A DNA stretch of 64,000 bases from Salticus scenicus (taxonomy: Eukaryota; Arthropoda; Arachnida; Araneae; Salticidae): positions 241,619,436-241,683,435 of the forward strand of contig OZ005648.1 in assembly GCA_963930645.1 (NCBI GenBank), in the 5' to 3' direction. The notes beneath the pieces were generated by a model. That model searched no databases, was not told the origin of the DNA, and saw only the letters and a list, made by a program, of their open reading frames with translations. Of the stretch, positions 11,174 to 23,368 are shown one piece after another. Every line of letters starts with the position of its first letter. The stretch's first letter is position 1. The position numbers were made by a program, and so were the translations under genes.

Positions 11174-14100
11174 TATTTCTCCCCAGCGACGAGGAAAAAA
11201 AAAGAAATTGTCAAACTGGACGAAAATTATAAAAATATAGAACGCTCTCTCTCACCTTCACAACAGTGTAATACAATTCCAAAAATTTCTGCATACCATT
11301 GTGGAACATGTAAAGTAACCTTTTGTTAAACAATAAAAAAAAATTGTGGCATATAACAATAAATTTGAAAAAAATCAATCATAATGACAGTTATGGAACA
11401 ATGAGACATATTCAATCTTTTCATGATAAAGTGAAAGATCTGAAACAAATTACATAACCAATAAAGTATATAAATATGATGTATAAAATGTGTAAAATAT
11501 TAAAAAACAATCATTTATTACAGTGTATGTATGTTTGATAATAAGGAAAAGGAAATCAGTAACCAGAAATATGAAAATCAAATAATTTTTGTATTTTGTT
11601 AATTTTCAAAATAATTTAATATTGCATTAATATGAAAAAAAAAAAAAAAAAAAGAAACATTTTTGATTAAAAATGACCATTATCGTACACGTGAAAAATT
11701 AAATTCTAACAAAGTGAGCCAGAGAGTGTATAATAGAACAATAGCTATGACAGATATGATGGTTTTGTGATGCCTAACTGAACATAGCGTACTGAACCAT
11801 ATGTGAAAAGCAGAAGAGGCTTCATGTTGTGCAAAAATGACAACCAGCATTCTGCAAAGTGACATAATGAAATGTCCCTTGTATGTGTAAAAATGTGTAG
11901 AGAAAAAAAATCTAGCCCTATGTCAGAATAAAAGCGCACATGTAAGAGTTCAAGAAATTAATTTTTTTTATTTTTTTTTTTATTAAATTCTATATATTTT
12001 TATGCCTTCAAATTTATTTTCTTTTGCACAAATCTATAAACCAACTTTATTTCAATAGATTGTGTTGGTCAAAAATTAAAATTTACCCGTATGAAATAAT
12101 TTCCTTTTCCTGAACAAAATTTTTAATAAATGAATTAGCATTTGAATTTCTCAAAAAAAATGATCTCAATAAAATTTTAACTTTAATGCATAAAATCTGA
12201 GTAGACCTGAAATAGGTGATAAGAATACAACTCATAAAAATTGTCAAAAACAGCAAAAAAAAAATCTAAATATACTATTGTTTTATAATTACAATTGAAC
12301 TATTATTTTATCGAGCCCAATTAATATTCAATATCTTTTTTAAAAAGTATACTGTGTGTTATACAGATAATTCCATAATACTGCTTAGCAAGAAATAGTC
12401 TTTAAAAAAAAAAAGAAGAGTGAACCAGCCACATACTTCTGCACAGACTACTTCTTACAACGCACAGATGATTTCAAGGCCATTTATTAAAATACATCTG
12501 TGGTGCAAACTTTCCAAAAAGGAATTATTTTAATTAAGAAATTTTAAAAATAATTAAATATTTAATTTAAGCTGAACGAAAACTTTCTGCAAGAGTTTTA
12601 CTCTTTACACAAGAAAAAAAAACTTTTTTTTTTTTTTTTTTTTTTTTTTAATAAAAATAAAAATTTTAAAACGTACAGACTATGTACGGAAATTTCACTT
12701 TTGTATGTATTTGAAAAATAAACAGGCTTTAAAAACATAACAGAATTTACTGCAAGCTAACAAAAAAATTCCTGTGAAAATTTAATAAAAGAAAATGTAA
12801 TTATCTCCACATGTGAACCAATGAAATAGCAACTAAATAGGTCAGATAAAATTTTGTGAGTGTGTGTGTGTGTCAAACATTGGGTTGTGAGGCCAAGTTT
12901 GAGAATAATGAAGAAAGGCATGGAAAATATGCATGTGAAAGATAATGGAATACTATTGGATAAATTTGCATTATGACTGACAAACTGAGAAACCGGCCAA
13001 TAATACAATAAATTTCTGACCCAAAAGAAAACATATACAGGAACACATGTAGAAACATAGGGGAAAATAATATATTCTTTTTGGTGTGTGTGTGTGAGAA
13101 TTATTAATTATAAAGTATATGCAAACATTAAAATAAACTGATCATGTCATACAAATGAGATAAAAAAATAATGTGAATTTGTTAAAAATGCACCTTGTGA
13201 AGGAGGTGATGTGTTCATGCATAGTATCAAACGAAACTTTGACAACCAATGAAAATATAATTAGGAAATTATACAATCCAAATATTTCCAAAAGTCACAT
13301 ACATCCTCATGTTATTTATTTAAAATCTATTAAGTAATTTTATATCAATATCTTTTTTATTTATTATTATTTTCATTATTTATTTTTGTCACCCGAAGTA
13401 TTTATAGAACATGTGTTAATGAATTATAAGTGTATATGAAAGCCAATAAAACATAACCTTCAAAAATTGTTGTGAAAGTGTGAAATCCCCTACACAATTA
13501 CAAGTGTTGAAACCAATATAATGGTCAAAATCCGTAGATTATAGAAGTCATTAATATATTGACAACCAGAGCAACACAATTGTGCTTAGAGGGTAAATGT
13601 GTATATGTGAAAATTAAAAATATAACTAAATGGGTGATATGTCAAAATATTTAAGCAATATTGTAAAAAATGAATATCAAGTGAAATAATTTATATTATT
13701 AAAAATTTGTATATGTCTGTAAGTGTTCCAACAAATATTAAAATTTAAAAATTTTTTTAAAAAATGCCACAAAATAAATTTCCATAGCCGCAGATGAAAG
13801 CGCAAAAATTGCAAATTTAACGTGCACAGAAAATTATAAACACAAAGTAAAAGTAAAAAGTCATGACTAAAATAACAGTATTATCTACTGAACTGTGCAT
13901 ATATGAACTGAGATGAGCTGCGATGAGCTGAGATGAGGCCTCAAAGATTAAAAATGCGCATAAAATAGATATATAAGAAATAGCTTCAAAGGCTATAAAT
14001 TGCTCAGTAAAATAATAATAAAAAGACTTGAGTACAAGAAGTGTAATCTCACTTCCAAAAGGTGAATAAAAAGAATTTCACCAAATCAGCTGATAAAAAG

Positions 14101-14589
14101 AACAGTAAAATAAATCTGTTCACACATGTGCAAAAGATGTTTTTATCTTTTTTTTTTTTTTTTTTATCTCTTCTCTTTTAAAAAAAGGTACTGCAATTAT
14201 TCAGCAGTGGGCCCAATTCGATGTTAAAGTAAGCTTACTATATATCTTGTTGTCATAATTATTTGCTATCAATAGTAATAAAATATTCCCATATATATAT
14301 ATGATAGACATACTGACATAAACACCAATAAACAAACATGAAATAGTGAATAAATGCGATAAAAATATATCATATGTACAGTAAAAATAAAAAAAGTTCT
14401 CTGCAATCAACGTATTTGAACTGAATGAGAAACAAAAAAATCACTATTATTATTTGAACGTAAACAAACTCAGGCGAAAACGGCGAGATGTTTATCTCTG
14501 TTTGAGAAAAATAAAAATAAAAAATAAATAAGCAGTCTTCCCTTTTTTTTTTTTTTATCATATTTCGATTACTCTTAAACTTTTCTTTC

Positions 14590-14621
<32 letters not shown>

Positions 14622-17600
14622 ACGTAAATGAACGAAATAAAACTATTATACACATAAAATAAATTTCGTATGAAAGGTAATTAAGGGTTAAAATTTTAGA
14701 AAATGATGATAGGTTTCATCTAACTAAATTGAATGAATGTGGAAAAAAAAAATGTGTGAAATGAAAAATTACATTAGATGTCAAATTTCACGACCAGCAT
14801 AATAACACCTGGATTTATGCGATAACATCTAATCGACAAAAATATATAATGTGTTATAAAATTTCCCAAAGTTTTTGAGATTAGAAAAAAATAATTAAAA
14901 CATTTGTGTTAAAATGTAACATTTTAGTTAAAATGGGCAAAGAAAATACTGTGTTATGTTATTATAAAAATTAAAACTTGAAAAATATACAACAACCAAA
15001 AATAATATTAGAATAAAATTATGTTTATGTGTTTAGGTGTCTAAGATATACAACCCACTCCCTTTCTGTATAAGTGATTGTACATGATTATTTAAGAATG
15101 CCTGGTAAGTATAATAAATAAAACATTGAACCTTATGTTCAAGACTAACAAATTTGTTAGGTTTACATGAAAGTCAATGTACATAATATCCAAAAAAATG
15201 AGAAAAGAAATATGTAAATTTGGAAAATTGTGTGTTAAATTTATTTAGGACACTTGCATGCAACAAGATACGGCCAGTATAGATTCATAAAATATATTAC
15301 GTACTGGATTTACATATTGTCCTGAATACATATAGTGTTAAAAAAAGAAAATTGTTGGAGATATAATCAATTAATTAATATTTTATTCAATATTTTATTT
15401 TATTTATTTATTCTGTCACTGTGGACCCTATGCTATGTCCTATGTAGTATGTACCTATGCGTTGTGGGAAAGATCTTTTTATAGAAACAATATTAGTAAA
15501 CAATAAGAAAAAAATGTACCCTAAATAAAAACAATTCCATTCGATTTCTGTAAAAAAAATGTTAAATTTTATGTAAAATTTAAATACTAAAAAAATGTAA
15601 GTTAATTATAGTCATACTCAAATTAAATGAAGTTTAATGTAAAATCATACAAACAATGACAATCAATGCAGGTCCCCTCACCAAGAAAAATTTGGCCAGT
15701 AATTCAAGATAAGGAAAAGAGCATTGAATGCCATCAACACAAGCGCAATTAGGAGCTCTACTAATGCACATTGTGGCACAAAATTACATAAACTTGAATC
15801 CTAACATATTAATTGTGCCTCTTTTAATTCAAGGACTTAAATTAGATGTATAAATCTAAATTATTTTATTTGTTTATCTATTTTTAAATGAAAGGATAAA
15901 TAATGGTATTTAGAGAAAAGTGTAGTGTTGACATTTAGCTTTTGAGACACAGTGATGCATAATTAAAAAGCAATAACAAAAGTATATAAGTTTATGAACA
16001 AAAGTATGGGAATACCTGAAATTATCACTCCAATTATTTTATTTATTAATTTGTTATGCAATGGCAGTTCCAAGCAGGTTAAAATAATTGAACAAAAAAA
16101 ATATATGTGTGTAAAAAGAGGAGAAATAGGTGTCAAGATACCGACTGATATCAAAGCAAAATTTTGCGACACATCTCCCAAAAGTAAATAAAAATGTATG
16201 TGTATTTCCAACCTGCCTGAAAAACGCCAACAAGAGAAATAACTCAAAATTTAATTCTTAAATTAAAAATTAATCAAATTCAATTAACAAACAGAGTGAT
16301 AATTATTTTGCAATAAAAATATATATAAAACATACAATTAATAATCAATAACGAATTTTATTAAGCATTTGATTAAAAGACAAGAAATTTACTTCATGGA
16401 AAATTTAACACCTTAAACACAATAAATATTGCGATGTTAATGAATTAAAAAAATAAAGCTTCGCTAAAATTCTGAAGACTTCACATAACTCTATATATTC
16501 ATTTCATTCCATTTTTTATTTTCTCTCAACACATGTATATGCACTGTGATAAATAAACAAATTCAATATTAAATTTAAGCTGTGAAAATAATATGTGCTT
16601 CATGTCATAAATCTCAAAATAAATTTGCACTAAATGTAATTATTTTAGTCTTCTTCTAGAATATTAATGGATCTATTTCATAATTATTACCAACAAAATT
16701 ATCAATGAAAAATTATTTTTACACATCACATATAAAATTAATTTATTTCAAACCCCTTTAATAAAAATTACCAGTAAACAACATTTCAAATTTAGTTAAA
16801 ACATATGATTTTTTTTTTTTTTTTTTTTGCATTCTGAATGAAAAATCAAGAAAATTTTTAATTACTGTTTGCATAAATATCAAAATAATTTGCCCTATAT
16901 AAGATTACCTAAGTAAAAGAAAGTATATAAATATTTTTATTTTATTTTTCCACTATAATAGATATCAAAATTTAAATATGAAGTCTTTAATATGGAAAAA
17001 TTACTCACTTACAGTGAAGAGTCTTGAAAAATACTTCCTAAAAAAATTGATTAAAAATCATGTAAAAATAACTGAATAATTTCGGCAGATACGTTGACTA
17101 TGTCCAAACAGTTCGATGTACAAAAAAATGTTTTGATTAGTACTATACACTAATAAACCATGTAAAACCACAGTAGTGTAAAACATGTCTTTTTAATATG
17201 CACCAGTATATTAATTTGTGGCAATATCCATAGAAGGTGATGCAGTTTTTTTTGTAAGAAATTTTTTTTCTTCACAAGTGATCACCAAGAGTTTATATAC
17301 TTATAGCTTTTCTCCTTTACCAGTGTATAAACGCATATGACATATGCACGATATATCTGCTGTTGAAAAAAAAATATATATATATAACGAAAATTAATTT
17401 GCAAAACTTTGTTTGCGTGTATGGGTGTAAAAAAAAAAAATCCAGCACTAAAGAGGTATAGCTTCTCCACTGACTTCATTCTAAAATACTTAAAGTATAG
17501 ACACGTAAATAAATCAGAGCATCCGAGAGAGCACACAAAAATCACGCACTTCACACAAATCCAACGTGAGGTAAGGAGTAGCGCTTCGGGGTATCCACAT

Positions 17601-17992
17601 ATTGAAAATTTTCGCTTCGGCCCGTCTCACCGAATGTCAAGGGTAGAAAAAAAAAATCACATTCGAGAAATGTAGAGTAGATCGGAAGAAAAGGGTCGCT
17701 AGCAGACCTCCCATCCCAGCCGGTAAGGAATCACCTCGATCCGATTGAAGAACTGCAGACACTTCTCGGCGTAATACTTCGAGCCATTGACGTTTACATG
17801 TGATGCGATGATGAGTCAAATTAATCAAACACTTCTCTTCTTTAGTTCATATTAAAAGGTATATCAAAAGTCAGTCTTTTATTTTTTTAAAATAAAACAG
17901 CTGTGATGACATATTAACTGATTTTTAGTAACTGCCCCTCTCTCTCTATTTTTGATTACAACCACACTGAAGAGGTCTTTGGCACCAATTCT
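11174..17992 (-). other. Interior of the LTR element, essentially non-coding
   Basis: About 6.8 kb of strongly AT-rich sequence with GT microsatellites (~12860, ~13085), long T runs and no open frame that resembles a retroelement protein on either strand. Open frames of 60-95 codons occur but are hydrophobic, low-complexity translations expected by chance in AT-rich DNA. The only coding-like patch is 17699-17815. Confidence 0.7.
17699..17815 (-). pseudogene. Short GC-biased reading frame, possible captured host exon end
   Basis: On the - strand a 38-codon frame ends in TAG. It reads ...VNVNGSKYYAEKCLQFFN then RIEVIPYRLGWEVC. Nearly all third positions are G or C, unlike everything around it, which suggests past selection on a protein. 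It follows an in-frame TGA and has no start codon or convincing acceptor, so it looks like a truncated C-terminal exon. I do not recognise the family. Placement ~180 bp inside the 5' LTR would fit transduction of a host transcript, with the following AT-rich interior as its 3' UTR; this is inference. Confidence 0.4.
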
Positions 17993-18949
17993 TATAATAA
18001 AGTTCTTGCGCTAAAGTTCCCATGGAAATTTCTCTCAAGCAAGCAAGATGTATAACTGCAATACACCAGGAAAATAGATAAAGAAGGCCGTAAATAAAAA
18101 CCATCTTCTTAACTGACAGCACTTTATTTTCAAATCAAACATCACAGCTATGGGTTAAAAATTATTCGATAGTTCAAATAGCAAGATACATAAAAATTAT
18201 TGTCTTTGAGACATACAGGTGGTGTAAAACAAATTTTCAGGTAGAGAGAGAGAGCTATTTGATTACGTGTTAATCAAGTCAGATTAGGAGCGGATTCTGA
18301 AGTTGACTCTATTGCAATTAAGATCAGACTGATGAATTACGCCAAAATTATTAAAACAGTGCCAAACTTTCCAGCCAAAGCTAATCCTTTGTTTGTAGAA
18401 TAATTTAATATAAATATTTTGAATTTAGTAAGTTCGTTACAGCAGTTTATGCCAAGTTTTATCGCCAGAAGACCGTTATTTAAGGGAGACACTCAGACTA
18501 GGATTTATTGCACATCCTGTGATAAAAAAAATCTAAATTACCCTTTAATGATATCATAATGTAAATTATAGCCTAATTTATTTATAACAAAGTTAACTTG
18601 CGCAATTTTAGAAGAATGAAAATGTAATTATGTATACAACGGCTAATAAATAAAATAATATATTTTTATATTTTATTTATTAAATGATTTAGGAAAGATC
18701 ATTATTCTGAGAGATGTCATTTAAAAAGAATATGTTTTTTGTTCTCAGATGATTTATTAATAGCATAAGGGATAAAGTATTATTAGAATTAAGATATTTA
18801 TTATATATAAAAGCGAATAAATAAAAGTAATTTAGAATTTCGTTATCTATTTTTATTAGCCATTTAATTTATTGAAAATATAATAATTACTTATTGCCTT
18901 TATTTAAAGTTATAATTAAAACTCTTATATGTGAAGGAACGACTTCACA
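17993..18949 (-). repeat. 5' LTR (957 bp)
   Basis: Right copy of the long terminal repeat, 5' with respect to the - strand element and hence the presumed promoter LTR. It is ~99% identical by eye to the left copy. It would drive transcription antisense to DTD1, starting close to the DTD1 acceptor at 19040. Confidence 0.85.
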
Positions 18950-19040
18950 GACGATAAAAAAAAATGTTTAATGATAATTTTATAAGTTTTTTTTTTTTCA
19001 ATTATTTTTATAATTATGTCACATTTATTTTTCTTTTCAG

Positions 19041-19173
19041 TTTACACTTTATAGTGTTATTAAAGGAAATAAACCAGATTTTCATATGGCAATGGGTCCT
19101 GAAAAGTCAGAACAATTTTATTCTGATTTTATTGAAGCTATGAAGAAAGCTTATTATGAAGAAAAAATAAAAG
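19041..19173 (+). CDS. DTD1: DTD1 internal exon (D-aminoacyl-tRNA deacylase, central part)
   Basis: This 133-bp exon follows a good acceptor (TTTTTCTTTTCAG) and ends at AAAAG|GTAAAC, leaving phase 1. It encodes 44 residues beginning FTLYSVIKGNKPDFHMAM, a clear match to the middle of DTD1 (animal form FTLxxxxKGNKPDFHxAM). DTD removes D-amino acids mischarged onto tRNA and acts as a cytosolic homodimer. The family's catalytic SQF segment would be split here: the Phe opens this exon and the Ser-Gln must end the upstream exon. The remaining ~80 N-terminal residues are not seen in the window. A young LTR element ends 91 bp upstream of this exon. Assignment is sure from residue pattern and splice signals; expression is not testable here. 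Confidence 0.95.
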
Positions 19174-19233
19174 GTAAACATTTTATGTTTATATTATATA
19201 GACTGATAATAGCAGGAGACTTGGCATTGGAAT

Positions 19234-19462
19234 ATTAAAACAGGAATAAACTAACTACGTCAGAAACGCCAAAGAAAAATTATTGAGGTGCATACAGCTG
19301 TTTCGGTAGCCTAAAGCGTACCGTCTTCAGTGCAAAAAGAATGTTTGCACTTTGTTTCTTTTTGCACTGAAGACGGTACGCTTTAGGCTACCGAAACAGC
19401 TGTATGCACCTCAATAATTTTTCTTTGGCGTTTCTGACGTAGTAGTTTATTCCTGTTTTAAT
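19234..19462. mobile_element. Near-perfect inverted-repeat element with hammerhead-like motifs
   Basis: Arms of roughly 105-110 bp are almost perfect reverse complements around a ~15-bp loop, starting ATTAAAACAGGAATAAACT on both sides. It lies in the DTD1 intron 60 bp after an exon and would form a long RNA hairpin in the pre-mRNA. Each arm, on its own strand, contains CTGAAGA, a short stem GGTA/TACC, then GAAA and ACAGCTGT, flanked by TGCA on both sides. That order matches the hammerhead ribozyme core (see findings). No coding capacity. Confidence 0.8.
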
Positions 19463-19938
19463 TATATGGACTGGATATTAAACATAAATTTTATGTAACA
19501 CCCATAAGCTAGAATTTACGTTTACAATGAAAAAAAAAAAAAAAAAAGAAACAATGAAAGAAACAAATCATTGTCATTAAAATCTTCTGTATTCTATTCA
19601 TTGTAATTTCCTATGAAAATTTATATGATCATTTCCGGCAAAAAAAAAAATTCTTAAAAATTAAATGCTTTATGAAAGATATCATCTAAATAAAATATTA
19701 CAAATATTGCATTTTGTGAGTTGTTTTTTCAACCTTAAGTGTTTACACAGATAGAAACTGAACTAAAATAATAGTAAAAATTTCAAGCCAAAGATATAAC
19801 TCTGAATATTTTTTCCCCATATGCAAAAAATTAATACAAAATCTTTGATACCTTATAAAACAGAAATGGTCAACCTACGCTCCATAGTGAGATTAGAAAA
19901 ATTTATATTATTCTATTTTCTGTTAACAAAAACAAAAA

Positions 19939-20592
19939 CAGGGTTTGAACTAGAAAAAATTTTGAGTGGGATTCCCCCACTCTAATAAAAAAATTAAGTG
20001 GTATCTTTCACATTTCAGTGAGAAAATGAAAATTTATTTATTTTCTTTCCCCTTTTGTGGCTAAGGACAGATACTGCTTCAATATTCACAATCTAAATAT
20101 TTGTCAAAAATGCAGAAGGAATTGCTGAAGTTATTACTTAATCTGTTTCAAAATCTATTTTCAATTTGATTTTGAGTACTGAAAAAGTGCTTGACAGAAG
20201 TGCAATAACTGAAATAACCTAAATTTAATATATAATTATTGCAAATTTTAGCCTTCACACTTCATAGTTGTTTGTTGATAAAATAAACATTTCATAAATC
20301 CTCTTAACAAATATTTACAATTAAGAAGTGTTTTGAAATAATTACATAATGTTTCTCCCTTTTTTACTTTTATCAAAAAAATTCTAGAGAAGTTTAAAAA
20401 AAAAAGGGGGGGGGTGGTAATTACAGGCTTCAAAGCAATTAATACATTACCCAACTGAACTTAAAAATTGATGAAATACTCAATAAGCAATGTGAAAAAA
20501 TTGGAGAAAATCCCCCTTATGATATATTTTTGAGTGGGATTTTTCAAAATATTGCGAGATTCTCGCAATCCCACCCTCTAATGTGAACCCTG
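19939..20592. mobile_element. hAT-like MITE candidate (654 bp)
   Basis: The left end CAGGGTTTGAACTAGA and the right end reversed CAGGGTTCACATTAGA are similar, and both are followed inwards by GAGTGGGATT-type words. The inside is AT-rich without a gene. The flanking 8-mers AACAAAAA and AAAAATGA do not match well, so the target duplication is not confirmed. Confidence 0.45.
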
Positions 20593-20779
20593 AAAAATGA
20601 AGGTATCAATACTGGTTCTTCTGTAGAAAACTGTATTAGATGATATCTGTATTTGTGGGATATATATACATATTATGTCATCAAGGATGAAATTCGTAGA
20701 AAAATTGGTTGATAATTTATAAATACCATAAGGAATTATTTTATTCATCAAAGTATACACTCATATTGTCTATACACTT

Positions 20780-21640
20780 TTTGTCATTTAAGTGGTAGGT
20801 TGTTCATCCCAGTAGTATGAAACCTTGGTTGATAAGAGTCAGTGAATTCATAGAAGGCCAATTTTACAGCTTATTCAGAATTGAATTGTTTTCCTATTTA
20901 AACAATGTCCAAATTGAAAAAGAAGTGGTAGTCAGTGAGGGCTAGGTCTGCAGAATATGGAGGGTGGTGGAGAAGTTTCAACGTCAATTCCTGTAGTTTT
21001 GCCACAGTTGTTTGTGCAGTGTGTGGTCTAGCATCATCATGCAATAAGATAGGAGTTGATCTGCTGACCAGTCTATGCTGTTTTTCTTAAGGTTTTTCCA
21101 TTGTTTCGTCCAGTTGATTGCAGTATATTTCTGCTATGATCGATGAGTCAAGTTTCATAAAATTGTAATGGATTACAACTGTGCTAGACTACCAAACACT
21201 CACCATCAATTTCTTTAGATGAATATTATGCTTTGGAGTGTGTTTTGGTTATTTATCTTTGTGCAACCACTATACAACTTCCATACTGGATCCATTTCTC
21301 CTTGTAAGGGACAATTTGATTCAAAATTGGATCAGATTTGAGACAAGAAGGCAAAAGCAAGCAAGCTTCCAAATGCTTTTGTTTTTGTTTTTCATGCAGT
21401 TCATATGAAACCCTCTTATGCAACTTTTTCACTTTACTGGTTTGACCTAAATGAGTTAATATTGATTTTTGCTAACATCAGCGATAATTCATAGGAACTC
21501 TGAAATGAGACAGTATCAAAGGTAATCTTTAGTTCATCATTATTGATCTTTGACTCTGGGCGACTGCGTGGTTCAATTGTGAACTCAAAGTAACCTGTAT
21601 GAAATTTAAGGAATGAATTTGATACTGTCTTTTGTGTAGC
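20780..21640 (-). pseudogene. mariner transposase relic
   Basis: Read on the - strand across several frames, the mariner order is visible: EINNDDELK-like linker, SKVKKLHKRVSYELHEKQKQ, the region before KEKWIQY (normally DEKWI, first catalytic Asp, here changed to Glu/Lys context), YCNQLDE, DARPHTAQTTVAKLQEL (second catalytic Asp), LLHHPPYSADLALTDYHFF, and a final SEFIDSYQP-like part. Frameshifts and stops at several points make it inactive. Inverted terminal repeats were not identified. Confidence 0.8.
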
Positions 21641-23368
21641 AGTGGCAGCTCCTGAGATTCATTAACAGGGGGGCTGCATTGCTGCATGTCTAAATACGAT
21701 TTGAGAAAAAAGTGAAAATGATTTTCTGAATAATCTATTTTAATCGAGGGGTTCAGGTTTTGTATGCGCAGACTGAGCAAAATTTCAAAGCAATACAGGA
21801 TACAGCATAGATTTGTAATTTTATATTCTTGGACATTCATTACAAAAAAAAAAAAAAAAAAAAAAACTAGAGATTTTATTTTGTTAACTTTATTTATTAA
21901 TGATAAACAATTTTCCTCATCAAAATGTTTTTCATCTGTATGCTGTTATTTTCTCTAAGGAGGTACAAAGCACGAAGTACACATACAGAATTTTAAATCA
22001 ACTTTCGCACATTAAAAGATACACATATTGATTTACATAAAAATAATAATAAATAGTTTGATTACATACCTATGTAAATGTGTAGGGCTCTTGCAACAAT
22101 AACTGCAAATAATTTGAATCTACAGTCCATAATGATAAAGAATTTCTTTTTGTGTATTTGTAAAAGAATTATAAGTACTGTACTCATCAAAACTATACAA
22201 ATCGTGCAACGATTGCCTGTAACCTACCTACCAATTTTTAGCCCAACCAGATAAAACATTTAGATGCTATTGCACTTAAAAAATTTGAGCTCATTAATCA
22301 AAATGATAAAGAATTTTTCTTTGTGTCCTTGTAAAAGAACTATAAGTCACACATCCATCCATCAAATTCTTTACAGTTCGTGTGATGGTGACTTTAACAT
22401 ACTTAACAACTTTCAGCTCAATCTAACCAAGCGTTTAGATGTTATCGTATTCATTCACATACATACACATACTCATACCATACATACAGCACTGTAAAAA
22501 TAGCAAAAATGAACTCAGGAGACCTCAAAATGTACAGATATACCAAAATCTCACAGAGGGTTTTTTTCAAGATTACAAAATTTTTCTTATATAATGTATG
22601 TTCGGAAAGTAAAAAGAAATGAAATGTATTTCACTCAGTTTTATTATGCAAAGTATTTGAAACAAAGATTAACTAATAAATCATCTAAAAAACAAAAAAT
22701 ACAGTGCAAATAAATGTACACGAAGAAAAAATTTGCTAAGTTCTAAATTGTTTCAGAAAAATGACTATTTCAAAGACAATATTTTCAAAGTTCTTCTTTG
22801 TAAGTAAAGCATATGAGTGATCACCAAAAAAGTAAAAAGAGGACCTATATAAAATAAAACAATTTGAAAATTTTATTTGAAAATTTGGAATTATGAACCA
22901 AATGCCATAAGAAAAGGAAGAAGAAACTAGTATGTTGTGGTAGTATGTACATGATTTTCTTATACAAATTCACTCAGTAAAAATAATTTATTAAAATTAT
23001 TATATAAAAAAAATTATCTTCCATGATAATGCAGATGGTTTCCATATTAGAGAAGTAGTATAACACTAAATATCCAAAAAAAAGTCAATTTTATTTTCAA
23101 TATTACATTATTTATTTATTTATTCTTTTTTTTTTTTTTTTTTTTTTGTTAAAAATGAAAAAAAAAAATCAGAGCAGTCTTTGGGGACTGTCGATAGAAG
23201 TGAAAACTAAGTAACTTGTGAATTGTATCGTTGAGCTATTAGATTATTATTTTCGAATAATTTTTGGTTTGTAAAGAAGTGTTTATGATCTGTATTATAT
23301 GATTCGGCACAATATTTGTAGCTACCCAAATTAAATGAACTAAGCCTTTTATTAGGTAAAAATATTGA

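Larger units (their letters stand above)
10216..18949 (-). mobile_element. Young LTR retrotransposon, coding-poor (LARD-like), on the - strand
   Basis: Two ~957-bp direct repeats flank a 6.8-kb interior. On the - strand each LTR starts TGTGAAGTCGTTCC and ends CTTTATTATA. A primer-binding-site-like TTGGTGCCAAAGACC (17974-17988) follows the 5' LTR, and a purine tract GGGGAGAAATA (11174-11184) precedes the 3' LTR, which fixes the orientation. The 4-bp word GACG lies at both outer edges (10211-10214 and 18950-18953), a likely target duplication; the base between GACG and the left LTR (10215) is not shared. The LTRs differ at only about ten positions, so the insertion is recent, yet no gag, pol or env could be recognised on either strand. 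It is therefore probably non-autonomous. It sits inside the DTD1 intron. Confidence 0.85.

Noticed and set aside
13905..13940. GAGATGAGCTGCGATGAGCTGAGATGAGG as a ribozyme or regulatory repeat (only part quoted as a short imperfect GATGAGCT repeat)
   Set aside because: It is a short imperfect direct repeat with no flanking stems or GAAA partner strand.
17671..17685. AGATCGGAAGA resembles the start of a sequencing adapter
   Set aside because: Only 11 bases match and the following bases differ; it lies within natural-looking sequence of the LTR element, so adapter contamination is not supported.
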